Of a DNA stretch of 64,000 nt, positions 63,025-64,000 are shown piece after piece. Source of the DNA: Oceanidesulfovibrio indonesiensis (GTDB lineage Bacteria; Desulfobacterota; Desulfovibrionia; Desulfovibrionales; Desulfovibrionaceae); assembly GCF_007625075.1 (NCBI RefSeq), contig NZ_QMIE01000001.1:248001-312000 (forward strand), written 5' to 3'. Each line of letters opens with the position of its first letter. Positions within the stretch are counted from its first letter, which is position 1. A model generated the notes under the pieces. The model was given only the letters and a program-made list of their open reading frames with translations. It was not told the origin of the DNA and made no database searches. Position numbers and translations under genes: made by a program.

Positions 63025-63482
63025 GTCGCGTTTCCTGAATCCCTGGTGGTCAGCACCTCGAATCCGAACGCCGGGTCCACGGCGCGCAGCATGTCCGTAC
63101 CGTTGATTTCCAGGACCACCACCTCGGCGAGCTTCCAGATGTCCACGCCCTGGCGCACGCAGCCGGTCGTGGCGGATTCGCCGCGGCCCAGCGCCGCGTG
63201 CATGTGCAGGCGGGGCGCGCCGGATTCGTCCGGAAATATTGTGCCTACAGCCGCAGCCTCGTGCACGGCCTGTATGGGGTTGACCATGGGAATGATGCGT
63301 TCGGCAGCGCCGTCTTGCGGCCCCACCACGAGCCTGCCGGAGCCCACGCCGCCGAGCAGCAGGCACACCGCGCGGGTGACGTTGTTCGTGGCGGCGAATT
63401 CCTCGATGCTGCCGGGGAGGGAGTCGCCGTCTTCCAGCCGCAGAACGAAAACGCGTCCGATGGAACCTTGTGATTGAAGCAT
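63021..63482 (-). CDS. PPC (DUF296) domain protein
   Basis: 153 aa, ATG 63482. The PPC fold is recognisable: RVFVLRLEDGDSLPGSIEEF, LLLGGVGSGRLVVGPQDG, LHMHAALGRGESATTGCVRQ and VVVLEINGTD. Bacterial PPC proteins form trimers and bind metal through histidines such as those in LHMHAALG; in plants the domain occurs in AT-hook proteins. Overlaps the LarA-like gene by four bases, so both are translated together. Confidence 0.87.
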   Translation of the reverse strand: MLQSQGSIGRVFVLRLEDGDSLPGSIEEFAATNNVTRAVCLLLGGVGSGRLVVGPQDGAAERIIPMVNPIQAVHEAAAVGTIFPDESGAPRLHMHAALGRGESATTGCVRQGVDIWKLAEVVVLEINGTDMLRAVDPAFGFEVLTTRDSGNAT

Positions 63483-63675
63483 GGGCCATGCCTACCTGAA
63501 AGCCGAGAGCAAGAAAAGTCGGCGTCTCAGCCGATTCGGCAAGAAACGCCGGAGGAAATCCGGCTGCTCGGGAAAGGATCTGCAAAGGTTGCAGCGCCGC
63601 GCAAGAAGACCGAATGTCTCATCGATACTTACGCCGTGGCGCACGATGCCGCCTGTTGCCCTTGGGGCTCGGGCG

Positions 63676-63921
63676 TCAGCGTTTCCCGGAAATGATTCCG
63701 ATGAGAAACAAGAGAACGACGGCGCCCACAGTGGCCGTGGCGAGAGAGCCGAGCAGACTCGTTTCCTGCAGGCCGATGATGCGGAAGAGAAAACCGCCCA
63801 ACACCGCGCCGATGATGCCGACGATGATGTTGCCGAGCAGTCCGAACCCCCGGCCTTTCATGATCTTGCCGGCGAGGAATCCTGCCAGAAGCCCGATGAG
63901 CAGAAACCAGATGAGTCCCAT
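63676..63921 (-). CDS. GlsB/YeaQ/YmgE family membrane protein
   Basis: 81 aa, ATG 63921 with AGGAGG upstream. Three hydrophobic segments: MGLIWFLLIGLLAGFLAG, LLGNIIVGIIGAVLGGFLF and LATATVGAVVLLFLIGIISG, with the GRGFGLLGNIIVGIIGA signature of the transglycosylase-associated (Tash-like) family. Inner-membrane stress-associated protein; precise function unknown. No neighbour in an operon. Confidence 0.92.
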   Translation of the reverse strand: MGLIWFLLIGLLAGFLAGKIMKGRGFGLLGNIIVGIIGAVLGGFLFRIIGLQETSLLGSLATATVGAVVLLFLIGIISGKR

Positions 63922-64000
63922 GGTTCGCCTCCTGATTGTTTGGGTGTCGGCATGGAACAAATAGCCGTCTGTCGTGGTTAGAAACCGATATTCCTATTAT

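Overview
The window is one contiguous piece of a high-GC (roughly 60-65 % by eye) Gram-negative chromosome. Gene content and style point to a sulfate-reducing deltaproteobacterium of the Desulfovibrionaceae: a class II cobaltochelatase CbiK, a split glycine decarboxylase (gcvPA/gcvPB), many two-component proteins, a heme-binding DUF3365 sensor kinase, a YeiH-type anion transporter, and a chemotaxis operon that also carries a ParA ATPase. The assignment is inference from gene content. I see no rRNA, insertion sequence, transposase or CRISPR array.

Layout. 1-171: 3' end of a PEBP-family gene. 290-6542: cbiK, a CheB-CheR-PAS fusion and a convergent hybrid histidine kinase. 6625-13278: a lipoprotein hydrolase and a divergent pair of large low-complexity Lys/Pro/Glu-rich proteins with DNA-binding-like ends. 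13487-18178: glycine cleavage operon gcvH-gcvPA-gcvPB-lpd without gcvT. 18352-26456: orphan response regulator, HD hydrolase, aminotransferase, methyltransferase, a Fur-box region with a small ribbon-helix-helix-like gene, HAD phosphatase, DUF3179 protein and a nucleoside-recognition membrane protein. 26788-33837: Cys-rich secreted protein, YeiH-type transporter with a small membrane partner, a sigma-54 promoter, and a divergent heme-sensor kinase/NtrC-type regulator pair. 33977-44634: orphan HPt proteins, LuxR-type regulators, EF-hand protein, a bracketed AT-rich gene, P-type ATPase, universal stress protein, glycosyltransferase and tRNA-Pro. 44967-54678: chemotaxis operon (cheB, HEAT, cheR, parA, cheW, cheY, cheA, secreted protein). 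54824-61612: membrane protein, then a tightly overlapping row ybgF/cpoB, dprA, small protein, HDOD, degenerate GGDEF, xerC. 61717-63921: LarA-like/PPC pair and a GlsB-type membrane protein.

How the parts may work together. The 29.6 kb intergenic region has a near-consensus sigma-54 promoter facing the transporter operon and a 12-bp palindrome at enhancer distance; the divergent operon encodes a sigma-54 activator and its heme-sensor kinase, so this looks like a self-contained sensing/export module. A 120-140 bp structured repeat occurs three times, always just after the stop codon of a gene and in the same orientation relative to it. A GTAGG-n7-CCTAC inverted repeat occurs upstream of the PAS-LuxR regulator gene and upstream of the gene at 43960, suggesting a small regulon. 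The least explained content is the divergent pair of large, probably disordered proteins at 7504-13278.
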